Notes: generated from the sequence alone by a model not told the origin. A DNA stretch of 64,000 bases from Thysanoteuthis rhombus (GCA_963457665.1 OY735205.1:24954691-25018690), one strand, 5' to 3'; counted from the stretch's first letter, positions 1 to 11,798 are shown. Program-made: numbers and translations.

Positions 1-351
1 CTAATTGAATCAGCTGAAGTGTCAAAATGCTTACTTGCTTTATTCTTTCGCATAATTGCTGTGTGTTGATAATAATCGCTGTCGGAATTAATTTCTCCTC
101 TCATTGTTAGTGGAAAAATTTATCCAATAAGGAGTGTTGGCGAACAGTTGTCTCGTTGCCAAATTTGTTGCAAAGTTTTCAGCTAAACAGATTAGTATAA
201 CTTAGATGGTCACTTGACAGAGAATATATTTTTTAAAATCAAGGGCTTTTTTTGCATGATAATTATATTATAGAGAAATCGGTGACTTATCACTTTTCCA
301 TGAAAAGTTAAAATGTACGTAAATTTTCAGAGGCTGTGATGTCGTTTCATA

Positions 352-430
352 TTATCCATCTGCACTAAAGTTCAGTGCACTTTCCCCAGTATCCGTGCAG
401 TCCCTAGCAGTGCTGTGATCTGTCTCAATC
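352..430 (-). mobile_element. Small RLE-1 LINE fragment (end of the coding region)
   Basis: Positions 387-430 closely match the segment near 10528-10575, which encodes the last residues of the RLE-1 protein read on the minus strand. The piece is cut off by an A/T run and an ATC repeat at about 440-482. No open frame is usable. It may be the remainder of an insertion interrupted by the next RLE-1 copy. Confidence 0.5.
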
Positions 431-482
431 CTTTTTTTTAATCCCTTATCACTATCATCATCATCATCATCATTATCATTTG

Positions 483-1565
483 CATTTCCATACCAGTTGC
501 TTTGTCTCCTCAGATTTCCAGCCCTCTTCTTTGCACTCTCACAGTCCACAGCAGTATTTTGGTTTATAGTTCCTCACCAGTTGCCCAGTGATTATAGCTG
601 AAGGCTGAATAATGTAAATGTCCTCAGGCCTATCTCACGTATCCACAACAGTGTAATTGTTTGTACCGCCGGCAACATGGCTTTTTATGGCTCTTAGGCC
701 ATTGCTAACAGCTATGGGTAGTCTATCTCAAATTTCTAGTACTCTCCTCAATATTTGTGCAATTTCCAGTAATGTTGTTGTCTTTATTGTCTCAATCCCT
801 CCCCTTATTCCCACTTCTTCCAATCTCGATTTTAGAGTCTTTGGTACGGTTCCAAGTGCACTTAATATCACTATGTGCCACACCTTCTTCAGCTCCCTTG
901 GCAGGTCCTGGTAATCTCCCAACTTCCACTCCTTATCTTATTTACTCTGCTATCCAAAGGTACCACTACATCTATCATTCGGTGAGATCTCCTTCTCTTG
1001 TCCATGATAACCAGGTCCGGTCTTTTTGCACGTATGAGATGTCAAAATCCAAGAGTAATTTATTGCTTCTATTGTCCAGGGCTGTCTGAGATGGCACCAT
1101 TTTTCCGGAGGGTTGAATCCCTTCGCTTAGTTCCCAATGTATCACGGTTACTATCCTATCGTTTCTATTTGTAAAGACTTTCTAGGCTAGTTGACTACAT
1201 TCTCTAATAATGTGGTTAACGGTCACATGCCTTTCTCTGCTTGATGGCATTTGCTGTTTGTTTTGGTTCTGTCCACTTTGCTTTGATATAGTATGTCCTG
1301 ATACATTTGTTTTGGGCTGCCATGAAGAGCTATCTTGTTTCTCTTTTCAGGTTTTCTTTGCGTAGCCCTGTCTATGATCTCTCAAATGTAACACCTCGTA
1401 TATCTTTTGATTTATCCGTATAATTTCTTCTGTTCTTTTCTTGTTTGATGCACTGAACCTTGTTTTGCTATTTTGTTGATATTCATGGCACTTCTTTGGG
1501 TGCTCTTATCAAAGTCTTAAGTATTTGCGTGCATATACTTTTCTCATCTCCTCTCGGCGTTTTGG
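483..1565 (-). mobile_element. RLE-1 LINE, 3' fragment, antisense, 5'-truncated
   Basis: Read on the minus strand, this is the endonuclease end of the RLE-1 open frame followed by its 3' UTR. The C-terminal tail is open at 728-922 and contains the family phrase ALGTVPKTLKSRLEEVGIRG, then LRRVLEI before the stop. Upstream, about 1080-1260, lie degraded remains of the zinc-knuckle region. The 3' UTR (about 483-720) carries the family's duplicated motif with CACCAGTTGCC-like cores. The 3' end abuts an ATC repeat (about 445-482) and the 5' end abuts an ATT repeat (about 1566-1603). It is a dead copy; its relation to the 36-38 kb copy is clear from shared protein phrases. Confidence 0.75.
728..922 (-). 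pseudogene. C-terminal tail of RLE-1 polyprotein
   Basis: A 64-residue open frame covers the extreme C terminus of the RLE-1 LINE protein, downstream of the endonuclease core. Recognisable family features are a predicted short helix rich in charged residues (DLPRELKKVW), the ALGTVPK turn, and the terminal RRVLEI. The same tail is seen in other frames at 37780-37943 and near 43560-43742. The Met start is accidental: this is an internal piece of a longer broken frame. Not functional. Confidence 0.7.
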
Positions 1566-1603
1566 ATTATTATTATTATCATTATTATTATCATTATTAC
1601 TAT
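1566..1603. repeat. (ATT)n tract between two RLE-1 fragments
   Basis: An imperfect ATT microsatellite with ATC interruptions lies exactly between the 5' end of one antisense RLE-1 fragment and the 3' end of the next. It matches the flank type seen at every other RLE-1 end in this window. Confidence 0.85.
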
Positions 1604-2515
1604 TTCTAATTTTCACACCACTTGCTTGGAGGTTGAAGCTGGGGGCTGAGTGACAACAAGTCTCCTCAGGTCTCTGGTCCTCTTCTCCACACTCCCACAG
1701 TCCACAGCAGTACCGTGGTTCACGCCAGTTGCTCGTTGGTTATCACTGAAAGATGATTGAGAGTAAATCTCCTCAGGTTTCCAGTCCCCCCTCATATCTC
1801 CCACACCTATCACAGCAGTGTTGTGGTTTGTACCTCAACCATCCTGCAGTGTTGTCATTTTTTCCTTTCCTCTTCTCCCTGTGAGGTCACTAACCACGAA
1901 AGGTTGTATATCTCATATTTACAGCACTGTGTTTTGTATAATCTCAATCCTTCTTTTCATCCTTAGTTCTTCCAATGTCACTTTCGGTGTCATTTGTACG
2001 CTTCCAAGTGCACCTATTATTACCAGTACTACCCTGACTTTCATGTTCAACACCTTTTTCAGTTCCCATGCCTGGCCCTGGTATATAACTGGTTTTTCGT
2101 TCTCTTTCCTATTTACTCAGCAGTCTGTTGTCACGGCAACGTCTATCATTTGGAAGTTTCTCCTCTTCTTGTCCAAGATTACTAGGCCCAGTTTTCTTGT
2201 TTGGATCGGGTAGTCAGCTTGAATGTTAAAGTCCCAGAGTAATTCCTGACTTCCATTCTCCAGGGCAGTCTTGAATTTGTGCTGATACCATTTTTTCCGC
2301 TTGGTTAAATCCCATTCGTTTGTTCAGTTCCCAGGGAATCACTGTTGCTACTCTATCATGTCTGTGTTTATACTCCTTCTGGGCTAGTTGACTACATTCA
2401 TTAGTTATGTGGTTTACGGTCACATCCCTTCTCCTACATAGGCAATATTTGTTTGTCTATGTTTTGTTGATATTTGCTTTGATATAGTTTGTCCTCTTCC
2501 TGTTGTTGTTTTTAT
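1604..2515 (-). mobile_element. RLE-1 LINE, 3' fragment, antisense, 5'-truncated
   Basis: Minus-strand reading gives the zinc knuckle and restriction-like-endonuclease region followed by the 3' UTR. At 2226-2423 the phrases VNHITNECSQLAQKEYKHRH and WELNKRMGFNQAEK are plainly the same protein as at 37380-37530. The frame breaks soon after, and the C-terminal tail (about 1930-2060) is in another frame. The 3' UTR (about 1604-1850) contains two imperfect copies of the family's direct repeat. It lies tandemly behind the fragment at 483-1565, in the same orientation. Confidence 0.75.
2226..2423 (-). pseudogene. Part of RLE-1 endonuclease domain (zinc-knuckle end and RHD motif)
   Basis: A 65-residue open frame begins inside the H-x4-C half of the zinc knuckle (NHITNEC) and includes the RHD motif that is typical of R2-group restriction-like endonucleases. 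The downstream RPD...D catalytic core is lost to a frame change. The preceding C-x2-C lies in disrupted sequence. This is a relic of a retrotransposon nuclease; no activity is expected. Confidence 0.7.
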
Positions 2516-3239
2516 TCCCATTTGATACATAAGATTATTTTCATACAGGAACGTCAATAACACTATTATCAATGATATAAACCTCTGGTTCTAGAAAGTA
2601 AAAAAAGAGTCACAGAATAAGCTGAAATATTAAAAGTAACAGAAATTGAAGAAGCGATGGTCGATAAGCCAAGATATTAAGTTATATGAAAATAATTGTC
2701 TCCGTTAGTTGTAGCACTGGGCATTTTCCCTGAGGGACAAACAGAAAATCACAGAATTCCCATTTCTGTCAGAATACAGGGAATAAAGACGGTGGTTTCC
2801 AGTAATTTGCCTTTCGTTTAAGATTCAGTTTCGTCTCATCATGTACTATAGTGAAAAGATGTATTTTTCTTATTTAGATGTGATTTGAATGATCTTCATT
2901 TTTCTGTGATATTATTCCTTTTTGGGAGTGAAATCCATGTTAACGTGTGATATTGTCAAATTGCTGTAAGACGGTCGCTCAATTGACAATGTAGGTATGA
3001 TGTTAAACTTGACCGTTATTTTACGCAAATTCTCTCGTTTAAAAATATCGTAGGCATTTCTGATGAGTCATTGGTTTCAAAGGGCTGCATTAGGGCTTGC
3101 TTTAGTTTTGGGTGCTGTGCTTCAAAGGCAATTACCGAAACGAACAATCGTTAATGCTGATTCATAGGTTTTAAAAGGCCCAGTCAGGGCAAATGCTTTG
3201 GGTGAGGCTGATGTGATCCAAACGCCATTACCCAAAGGG
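2516..3239. other. No feature recognised
   Basis: AT-rich sequence with no open frame, simple repeat or recognisable transposon similarity that I can support. Confidence 0.4.
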
Positions 3240-5305
3240 AAACAACCAAAAGAACGCTACCAAGAAAACAACATCATAGGTAGACACTCACAACGTCAGA
3301 ACATTCAACAGAAATGCATCTCAAAGAACTCGAAAATGGAATTGAAAACATCTAGTGGGACATAATCGGTATTAGCAAAGTGAGAATATCGAGGAAGAGA
3401 GGCTAATCTTGCAAAGGAATAAACATCTTCTTTACTGTTACAGGAAAAAGAGGAAAATTGGGGCTCGTTTTCTCATTCGTAATGAACCCAAAGATAACAT
3501 TATAGGTTTCAAAGTTGTCTCCGTCTGCATAGTCATTGTCACTGCACAACTTTAAGAGATGTTGATAAAAGACAACTTCTTCGATAACTTGAAGTCCATA
3601 CTCCAAAACACTAGCACGTACTTCAGCATTACTATAGGAGACGACATCGCTCAGGCAAGAAGCAACCAAATTTAACAAAATTACTTGGAAGAAACAAAGA
3701 GGACATTAAAGATACCCAACACCAATCATCCAATACATTCTTAAAAAATGATAGGGGCTTTAAAACTAATTAAGAAACTCTAAGTACAATAAAAACGCAA
3801 ATAACTACTGTTTTCGAAGAAAATAGAGACCTTGTAATAAATAGAAATCAAATATTCGGATGCGCTCAAGATTTCTACAAAAACTTGTATTCCCCTGAAC
3901 GAGGAGCACAAAACAACTAACGGGATATCAAAGTTACGAGTCACCCGTTGAATGAATTGCTAAAAGTTACATCATGAGGATGAAACAAACCATCAAACAA
4001 ACAACAGAAAGGAACAGCCTCTGGATTAGATAACATCAGCGTAGACCTATTCAAAAAAGTTGGTAAAGTCATCACTGAGAAACTGGGCATCCACTTCAAC
4101 TTATGCTAGAGACATTTTGCAAAAGTGATCGCCAACTGAATGACCAAAAACACTCGATGAAAACAGGCTGGATTCAGAAAAAAGCTGCTCAGCCATTTAC
4201 CATTTCTATTCAGCAAATCAACTAAGAGAGTTAACGACGGAATATAAAATGCCACTTGCTGTAGTATTTGTCGACTTCAAAAAGGACTTCAACTTACTGG
4301 AAATCACCCAGATCATCTATGATATAATACAAAACGCAAACCTTGTATATGTCAATCTTTCAATGTATATATATATATATATACCGACACATTAGGTCAT
4401 TTATTAGGCTGTATAAACTCTGAGCCCTTTTAACTCAAAAGAAAGTAAGACAATGTGATACCAGCTCAACCAAATTCTCCCAAGCTTGCTTCGAAATTGT
4501 CTTCCGAAACCTACACTCGGTAAATAAAGTCATCAGTATAGACAACGAATTCTTATAAAATCTTTGCAAAAAAACAACAAAAACTTCACGATCTCCATGG
4601 AATTGTTAACGAAGTGAATGAAGAGAGCAAGAAAGTTGGACTTCATATGGAATTCAGTGAAAAAAAAAAAAAAAATGACACGTACAGAACATGCCAAGGA
4701 CAAAAATACGAAAATCCAAATCGAAATCGCGGACCTGAAAAGTACACATCTAACTTAGACAACAAATCCGTATGAAACCCTCAAAAGAAGAAATCAAAAA
4801 AAGAATCATTTTAGGATCGCAACCTTTAATAACGAAAAAAACCCATTTGTTTAAAAAGAAAAGAAAGATATTAAACTGATGCATCTTCCACATAGTCATC
4901 TATGGAGACGGAACATGGATCCTAATTTGACGATTGGTCCTAAAACTGAGAACCATGCAAGATGCACAGAAAAGAATCATCCAGCATCACATGAGTGTTC
5001 GCAAAACAGCACATATATTAGAGGAAAAAACAAGAGTCAGGGATATCATAGAATTAAAAAAAAAAAAAAACTTGAATAGCAACCGACTGGTCATGTTTCA
5101 AGAATGGCAGACTACTTCTGGACATTACAATTCACAGTGAGGATCCCCAGAGATCATGAACGAAACTGTGGTCAGTAAAATATGACAAACTAGACAAGTT
5201 CAGAAACTATTGGCTCTATGCCACCCATAATAGAGAGGCTTGGTGAATCCTGGGGAAAGCCCATGTTTAATCACGGACGCTAAAAGATTGATGATGATGA
5301 TGATG
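3240..5305 (+). mobile_element. Decayed RTE-like LINE (APE endonuclease and RT remains) with GAT tail
   Basis: Broken frames on the plus strand follow the order of an RTE-type LINE. At about 3280-3480 are apurinic-endonuclease-like phrases such as FLIRNEPKDNI, and near 3600-3660 a YFSI-IGD remnant. At about 4010-4100 there is a pre-RT segment (ASGLDNISVDLFKK). At about 4160-4300 comes the RT region, QAGFRK followed by VVFVDFKKDFN, which is motif A. At about 4870-5100 a C-terminal region includes a TMQDAQKRI-like phrase. The element ends in a GAT/ATG repeat at 5288-5305, the short-repeat tail expected of RTE elements. Many stops and frame changes are present, and the endonuclease-to-RT interval is much shortened. 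The clade assignment is an inference from motif order and tail. Confidence 0.65.
4160..4300 (+). pseudogene. RT fingers/palm relic of the RTE-like LINE
   Basis: The translation in one frame gives KQAGFRKSCSA and, 30 residues on, VVFVDFKKDFN. This corresponds to the RT segment around motif A, with the first catalytic aspartate (FVD) retained. Motif C (F/YxDD) is not found downstream, where a short TA repeat (4366-4384) and disrupted sequence follow. It is an inactive remnant. Confidence 0.6.
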
Positions 5306-8300
5306 AATTTGAAGATTCATGCATTTCATTTGCATAACAATATTGAATTTTTCAACAAAATAACTTTTTTTTCAATGCACGCACTTTATGCAACGCGTCT
5401 TCATTAATAGCAAAGAGCAATCATTATACAATAGAATAATCAGATCAATAGTCAGATATTAACGGTGTGTGACTACGGATTCATCAATATCATCCTCACG
5501 AATAGCTACACAAGCACATGCCATTAATTAATGAACAAAGTAGATTTAGTCAACTTACTTTGTTCGGGAAGTGTCTCCGTCGGATGCCCAGCATTGCTCT
5601 TCTCATAACAATCTGAATGCCATTTAGATAGATTTCAAGCTCGAGGCTATTTATTCCTTCTAGAATAGCGTTCTTTAGCTTCAGGACAGTCTGTTGACAG
5701 GCTTCTTGACATAGACATTATCCTTCAAATAGACCAAAATACTTTCAAATGACCTGCAGGATAAGCTAAGCTTAACAGAACGCAGCCAAAGTATTGTTAC
5801 AGGATCATCCTTTTGACCCTCCGTGTATGATTCCCTACATTTCATTGTCTTCCTGTTCATGGGTTAACTCTAACTGAGCCCGACCCTCGAAAATACCTAA
5901 CCACACATGTTCGACTCCGGTGGTGGTGACCACATGTTCAAATAACAGGAATATGCTCCTTCCATATTCTTTCTCGGTCAGTCGCTCAACTGTGTATTTT
6001 TTCATGATTCCCTAAAAGCCTTCTTATTTGTCTGAAAAAAAAAGGAAAAAAAATATATATCCAAAGAGCAAAAATATTGTTTTAAACTGCCTTGTGTCTT
6101 TTTTGCAACTCTGTATTCAAAAGAAGACTGCGTGCGATGAAAATAACGAAGAAACATTCTTGAAAAATATTTTTTTTTTTTTTAGCTTTGTAAGACATGC
6201 CACAAAATTTGTGTGCCTTGCTTGAGAAGAGAGATATTAATGCCTCATAAGCAATTGCGTTAAACCCATCATGTAGAAATTTTACATAACTTTTGGGGAG
6301 GAAGAATTGTGCAAGCATTAAGCATCTCATGCAAACGGAATTCATGAATATGAATTCGAAGTCATATCATCGTTTTCTTTTTGCATGAAGAATTCTTGAA
6401 AAATATTTCCATAATCCGCTGCGATTCTCATGAACTGATTTCGGAATTCCCGCTAGCTTAACCCCTGCCTGAATTCAAAGATCCAATCTGTTAGCAGACT
6501 GGATTGTCTATCGAGGATTGCAGGTGTTCGGAAGTGAATGTACGACAATGGTTTTCCCTTTTTTTTCTTTTATCTCGTATTCTTTTCTCTTTTTCTAAGA
6601 ATAAAAAGAAAGCGACGGGAATAGAACTCAGAGAGCTGCGTAATAGATTATCAACGTATTTTCCCAGGTACAGGTATGCCTCGTTTTTGACGCTGTTTTC
6701 CGCTTTTTCAAAAAAAAGGCAAAAAGTGAAAATAATGTTCAGTGTTTGTTGTGCAGTGAGTCATTTAGGAAACAGGGCAGGCCATCTTTTAATCCAACCT
6801 ACACCCAGTCTTCTTTACTTCTCATCACACTCTAAACTCTTACGACCAACCCAAAAATGTCATCGTCGCCATTTCAGGGCTCTTGGAATCTGCCAAAAGC
6901 TGCTTCAGTGCCAATGAATGCCATTTTTTTATCTCTTTGATTCTATATTCTGGCAGTGTGAGGTTACACATCCTACATCGGCACAGTAAAAAAAAACAAT
7001 TACTGTTCTGATTCTAACTATTCTCAACAATACTCCACTCACTTCCGTATTTTGACAAAGATGTAACAATATCGTTAACTTGGGGTCACATACTGATCAG
7101 TAAAAATCTAACCCAATTGGTACAGTTTTATTTGGGTCACATTCTTGGAGACAAAAGTGAATGCTTTTTGGGAGTTGAAAATGAAAAGTTGATCCCATAG
7201 CAACAATTCTCCTTGCGATTCAGTCTCTTTGATTGGTCAAACATCCACAGAGATACGCAGTAGAGACCAACAGCAGCGGATCAGAATTCCTGTAAGTTTG
7301 TGACCTACGTCTTGAATTTGGTGAATCAGGGGGAGAAAAGAAATGGATGAATTCCGTTCTGTATACTTTGTATTTTGCCCCAACGTGAGTTTTTGACAAC
7401 GTGAGTGTGTCAGTCTGTACGTGTGTGTTTCTGTTCGTGTGTGTGTGTTTCTGTTTAACAACCATTGAGCTTAAACAGTTGGAATTCAATTTCCGACCAC
7501 AATAACCATGAAAATACAGTCAAGTTATGAAGGCCATTAATTGTTACTATTATGGGGATCCCAAGTATTTCCTCATGACAGGCTAAAAAGAAAAATGAGG
7601 AAGAGATCTCATGAAAGAGAACTAGACTTTCTAAGAAATAATCCCAATCTCCTGGAGACCCCTCAATACAACCAATTCTCCCTTTGCCTATTGCCTTCCC
7701 TTCAACTAAATATCATTGAAATTCAATGAGAACCTTTGAATGTATTGTTGGGACAAAGGATGAATGTTCGTGATTCTACAATTTGTATTCGGATTAGTTT
7801 ATTAAAATCGAATTTACTCTCTAAGGTGATGTAAACGTGAGAACCCGTTTTAACTAACCGGACTAACTTTTAATAAATCATAAACGGATAATAAAAAAAA
7901 TCAAATTTATCGGGTAATCACAGTGTACGTCTGTGGAGCCCATAAGGACATATCAAAAGAGTTCCAAATTGGAATACATTAAATATATGGAATAAATGAA
8001 ATTATTATATACTTCACATAACTTAATTGCTGGCTATTTGATTAAAAAATGCATTAAAAGAGATAAATTACATTTTCAAATCACCTTTCACGGATTTGTT
8101 TTCCTGTTGCATTAACATATCTCAGTGATAGTGTCAAGTCTGAGTCCACAGCAGGATTTCCAGACTAATATTGTAGAGGTTCAGGTAGCCTGAAAGTTGG
8201 TAACTCAGAAAATGAAATCAAACAATTGAGTTGAGTTTTAGGCTGAGACGGTTGGTATTCACTTCGAATATAAGCTTTTAGAGACAGCATGAATCCACTC

Positions 8301-10000
8301 CTTCCCCGGGGTGCAGGTAAGGAGCCAACCAGTCTTGGTTTCGAGTCTTGATCTTCCTCTACTCGATAAAGGCAAAGTAGACGAGGCTTTTTAGTCCTCG
8401 TTGTTAACCAATCTAGGAGACAGCTCTGAGTTTATTTCTTCCAATAAGTCAAGTCAGGGATTATGGATTGCTATTGGTACCATGTAACCCAGTAGAGCAG
8501 ATAACATGTTATTTATAGAAGAGAAGAGGACCATCTATTAACTCCCATTTCCCTGAGAAAGGGAATGTACTCAGCGTAGCCCCTCACCGATCAACGATGG
8601 ACATTATCTGAATTGAAACTTGAACTGAACAAGAAACATATATACATACATGCATGAAAGTTGATTTTTTCCAATAATTTGAAATACTTTACTAGTAAAA
8701 AATGATTGGAACCAAATAAAGTGATTGTAATAGTATCTTTAACATCAACTATCTTAAAATATTGCCAAGTATTTTCTTGAAAGCATAACAGAAATGACCT
8801 GTCGAGAATCTTCAAATTTGAGCAAATATCCACAGTGAAAAGGACATTTATAGTAACATATGCTGGGTGATGATTTTAGGGATGGGATTCCCACCTTATT
8901 AACTTCGTTGCAAGTCTAGGGTAACAGCATAATTCACATATACACATTAAGACTTTTCAGACTCCACGAAAACTCACACATCCTAAATTATAATATTTGT
9001 AATGCAGTAGAAAGGAAAGGTTGTTGGCGTAAGTAAAATATAGAAGCACTGTTCTGTTCCTACAGCTATCTCACAAAATACGATAGAGAATAAGAAGACG
9101 TGAACCCCGTGTTGGTGCCTTTGGTGAATCCTTCAATTTGCTTTTCTATTTTTGTCCTTTGATGATTGGGGCCTACATTTTAGTAATATTTCCTTCCTCG
9201 TTCCCCCGGCAGAGAAGATCTCTGGGAAACGGAGTTCTCTGCATTATCAGGTTCCAGCGAATTAACCTACGAAAAGAAAAAGATATGTTTGAGATTTGAT
9301 TACGATAATCGGTGTCTATCTCTCATTTCCCCAACGCTGGGAATCGATGAAGAAAGTTGGCTTCTCGAGGCGTCCATTTTGAATTTGTTCCTTAGAGCAA
9401 AGTGTACCAGCAGATGCGGATAGATTTAACTGAGGGAATAGACAAAATAGTCTCGTATATATGGTTGTTGGAGGAGAAAGTCAGGTGAATAAACCTTGAA
9501 AGAAAATAGCAGCAAATGATAAGCGAATTTTAGACGTTTGTATAAAACTATTTCCATACCCGTTTATGTGCCTTGCTTTTCTACGAAACAATTTGATGTA
9601 TAACCAAATTGTTAGCATATTCAATAATTTCATCAGGAAATATTTATTTGATTTTGTTCGGTGGCCTCTTAGCAAGTGTGAGATAAGTTTTATTAGCTTT
9701 CGTCACAAAGCAAATAAATTTGATAATATTCATAACGAAAAACAATAATATTAGGAATAGGAGAAAGGAAAGAAAAGAAAAAGAGGTAATGAGAAAAAGG
9801 AGACAACTGAGAAGAGGAATAGACGAAGATGAAGAACAGTAAGACAGAGAAAAAAATGAAAAATTCCAACTAGAAAAATTAAATCAGAAATGATTTGTCT
9901 CTTGTTGGTTTACTTTGTCTCAATAAAGGGTATTTCCATTTTTCGAGATAGGATTCCTAGACTAAAGACTTACAAAACCTGATTCCAAAGACTTCAATAT
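5306..10000. other. Long interval without recognised genes
   Basis: AT-rich sequence with scattered short open frames that show no family motif. It includes poly-T/poly-A runs (for example near 6170 and 6985) and a GT-rich stretch near 7425-7450. No LINE protein phrase, SINE head or inverted repeat of note was seen. Confidence 0.4.
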
Positions 10001-10066
10001 TATTGTTGTTGCTGTTGTTATTGTTGTTGTTGTTATTATTATTATTATTATTACTATTATTATTTG
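10001..10066. repeat. Mixed (TTG/ATT)n tract
   Basis: A trinucleotide microsatellite shifts from TTG-rich to ATT units. It borders a tiny RLE-1 3'-terminal remnant (about 10067-10093). Confidence 0.85.
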
Positions 10067-10093
10067 GAATCTCACACCAGTTGCCTGTTTTTT
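10067..10093 (-). mobile_element. RLE-1 3'-terminal stub
   Basis: About 25 bases match the extreme 3' end of the RLE-1 element (antisense, with the CACACCAGTTGCCTG core). It lies between the mixed tract at 10001-10066 and the ATT tract at 10094-10122. It is either a severely truncated insertion or one cut by a later insertion. Confidence 0.55.
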
Positions 10094-10122
10094 ATTATTA
10101 TTATCATTATTATTATTTGCAA

Positions 10123-10242
10123 CCCCACACCCTTTGCGTGGTGGTTACTGCTGGAGTTTGAGTGACAGCAAGTCTCCTCAAGTCTCCACACCGGTTGCCC
10201 AGTGGTCATTGCTGAAGGCTGAGTGATAATAAGTCTCCATAG
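10123..10242 (-). mobile_element. RLE-1 3'-UTR-only cassette, (ATT)n on both sides
   Basis: About 120 bp contain only the tandemly repeated 3' UTR of RLE-1 on the minus strand, bounded by ATT tracts at 10094-10122 and 10243-10268. Its 5' junction (the 10242 side) is at essentially the same 3'-UTR position as the cassette at 10990-11169. It has no coding content. Relative to the other cassette it has lost an internal section between the two repeat units. Confidence 0.75.
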
Positions 10243-10268
10243 GTATTATTATTATTATAATTATTTAG

Positions 10269-10930
10269 AATCTCACACCAGTTGCCTGGTGGTAACCGCT
10301 GGAGTTTGAGTGACAGCAAGTCTCCTCGAGTCTCCAGCCCTCCTCTCCTAGTACTCATAGGTCGCAGTAATTCTGCGATTTACAGTTTCACACCGGTTGC
10401 CCAGTGGTTATCGCTGAGGGCTGAGTGACAATAAGTCTTCTCAGGTCTTAAGCTAACGTCTCCTCTCTCTTTCACCTATCATGTCAGGGCTACAATTTGT
10501 TGTAGTCCTTATATCTTTAGCACCTTCCTCAGTATCCGTGCAGTTCCTAGCAGTGCTGTGGTCTGTACGGTCTCTATCCTTCCTCTAATCCCGACCTCCC
10601 CCAGTCTCACCCTCAGCGTTTTGGGGACAGTTCCTAGTGCTCCCACTATGACTGGTACTAACCTGGTTTTCATGTTCCACATCTTCCTTAATTCTCTTGC
10701 TAGGTCCTGGTATTTTTCCTGTTTTTCACCCTCTTTTTTTCTACTCTATGATATGGAGGTACAGCAATGTCCACTGTTTGGCAGGCCTTCCCTTTTTTGT
10801 CTACTATTACCAAGTCCGGTCTTCTTGCCTGGATGAGGTGGTCAGTTTGGATGTCAAAGTCCCAGAGTAGTTTGTGGTTGTCATTCTCCAAAAATGCCTC
10901 TGGCTTGTGCTAATACCACTTTTCCACATG

Positions 10931-10931
<1 letters not shown>
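10269..10931 (-). mobile_element. RLE-1 LINE 3' fragment (endonuclease core and 3' UTR), antisense
   Basis: The minus strand gives the endonuclease core (frame at 10700-10891), then the C-terminal tail (about 10500-10680, same phrases as at 37780-37943), then the 3' UTR. It is bounded by ATT tracts at both ends (10243-10268 and 10932-10989). The 5' truncation falls just upstream of the nuclease core, within the WYQHKPEA-equivalent region. It is among the least decayed RLE-1 pieces in the window. Confidence 0.8.
10700..10891 (-). pseudogene. RLE-1 restriction-like endonuclease core fragment
   Basis: A 63-residue frame begins MENDNHKLLWDFDIQTDHL and carries RRPDLVIVDKK followed 14 residues after the PD by the second acidic residue (TVDIAVP). 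This is the (K/R)PD-x12-14-D signature of the C-terminal nuclease of R2-group LINEs. It is nearly identical to residues 312-363 of the open frame at 36627-37745. The Met is internal to the original protein. The zinc knuckle and RT are missing, so this is a truncated relic. Confidence 0.8.

Positions 10932-10989
<58 letters not shown>
10932..10989. repeat. (ATT)n microsatellite, about 19 units
   Basis: A nearly pure ATT array between two antisense RLE-1 pieces. It is read through by spurious poly-Asn or poly-Leu frames, which are not genes. Confidence 0.95.
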
Positions 10990-11168
10990 TGCAATCTCAC
11001 ACCAGTTGCCTGGTGGTAACCGCTGGAGTTTGAGTGACAGCAAGTCTCCTCAAGTCTCCAGCCCTTCTCTCCTAGTTTTCATAGGCAACAGTAATACTGT
11101 GGTTTATAGTTTCACACCGGTTGCCCAGTGGTCATTGCTGAAAGCTGAGTGATAATAAGTCTCCTCAG

Positions 11169-11169
<1 letters not shown>
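10990..11169 (-). mobile_element. RLE-1 3'-UTR-only cassette, (ATT)n on both sides
   Basis: About 180 bp of RLE-1 3' UTR, antisense, contain two imperfect copies of the UTR direct repeat. Each has a GTTGCC(C/T) core, a TGAGTGA core and an AGTCTCCTC core. Pure ATT arrays flank it (10932-10989 and 11170-11225). There is no coding sequence. With the 10123-10242 cassette it shares the same 5' start within the UTR. Confidence 0.8.

Positions 11170-11225
<56 letters not shown>
11170..11225. repeat. (ATT)n microsatellite
   Basis: A pure ATT array of about 18 units closes the RLE-1 cluster on the right. Confidence 0.95.
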
Positions 11226-11653
11226 GAAAGGATAATGCTACTGCTGCTGATGTTGATGATGATGATAATCTGCAGAACCAATACTTTTGAACCTGGTGTA
11301 GTTCGTCGCACCATTTTATTTTCTGTCAGCCTCAGTTTCACATATGATCCCTGTTAGACTCCAGCGATTTTCTGATACTTTTGTAACATGACCAGTTAAT
11401 AGTAATGTGAGTTTTCCGACTATTTCTTCATCTGTAATATACTGCTCTGTCTTGTGATATCTCCGTGTGATTTTAAGCATGATTTTTGTACTTTGCTCAT
11501 TGCATAGTTCGTAGTTTGACTCAATCTTTTGGTTATGTTCAGTCTTTTAGCTCAATAGCAAATTTGACAAAACAAATAAAAGCAACACATATTGTCATTT
11601 TTGGGGAGGGCACAAGACTGTGATCCCCATTATAAGCATACATGGCAAACTTG

Positions 11654-11656
<3 letters not shown>
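11226..11656. other. Possible antisense LINE 3' end, otherwise no feature
   Basis: Begins with short GCT/GAT repeats. The stretch near 11290-11500 resembles the antisense 3' part of the RTE-like family at 20130-20460 (ATTTT-TGTCAGCCTCAG and ACATGACCAG cores). This is probably a decayed copy with its GAT tail at about 11245-11270. The evidence is short shared words only. Confidence 0.45.
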
Positions 11657-11719
<63 letters not shown>

Positions 11720-11741
11720 TGTATAATTATACATATATATA

Positions 11742-11794
<53 letters not shown>
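11657..11794. repeat. Long (TA)n microsatellite with palindromic interruptions
   Basis: About 138 bp of TA dinucleotides are interrupted by GTATAATTATAC near 11720-11733. Self-complementary throughout. Frames reading IYIY repeats here are artefacts. Confidence 0.95.
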
Positions 11795-11798
<4 letters not shown>

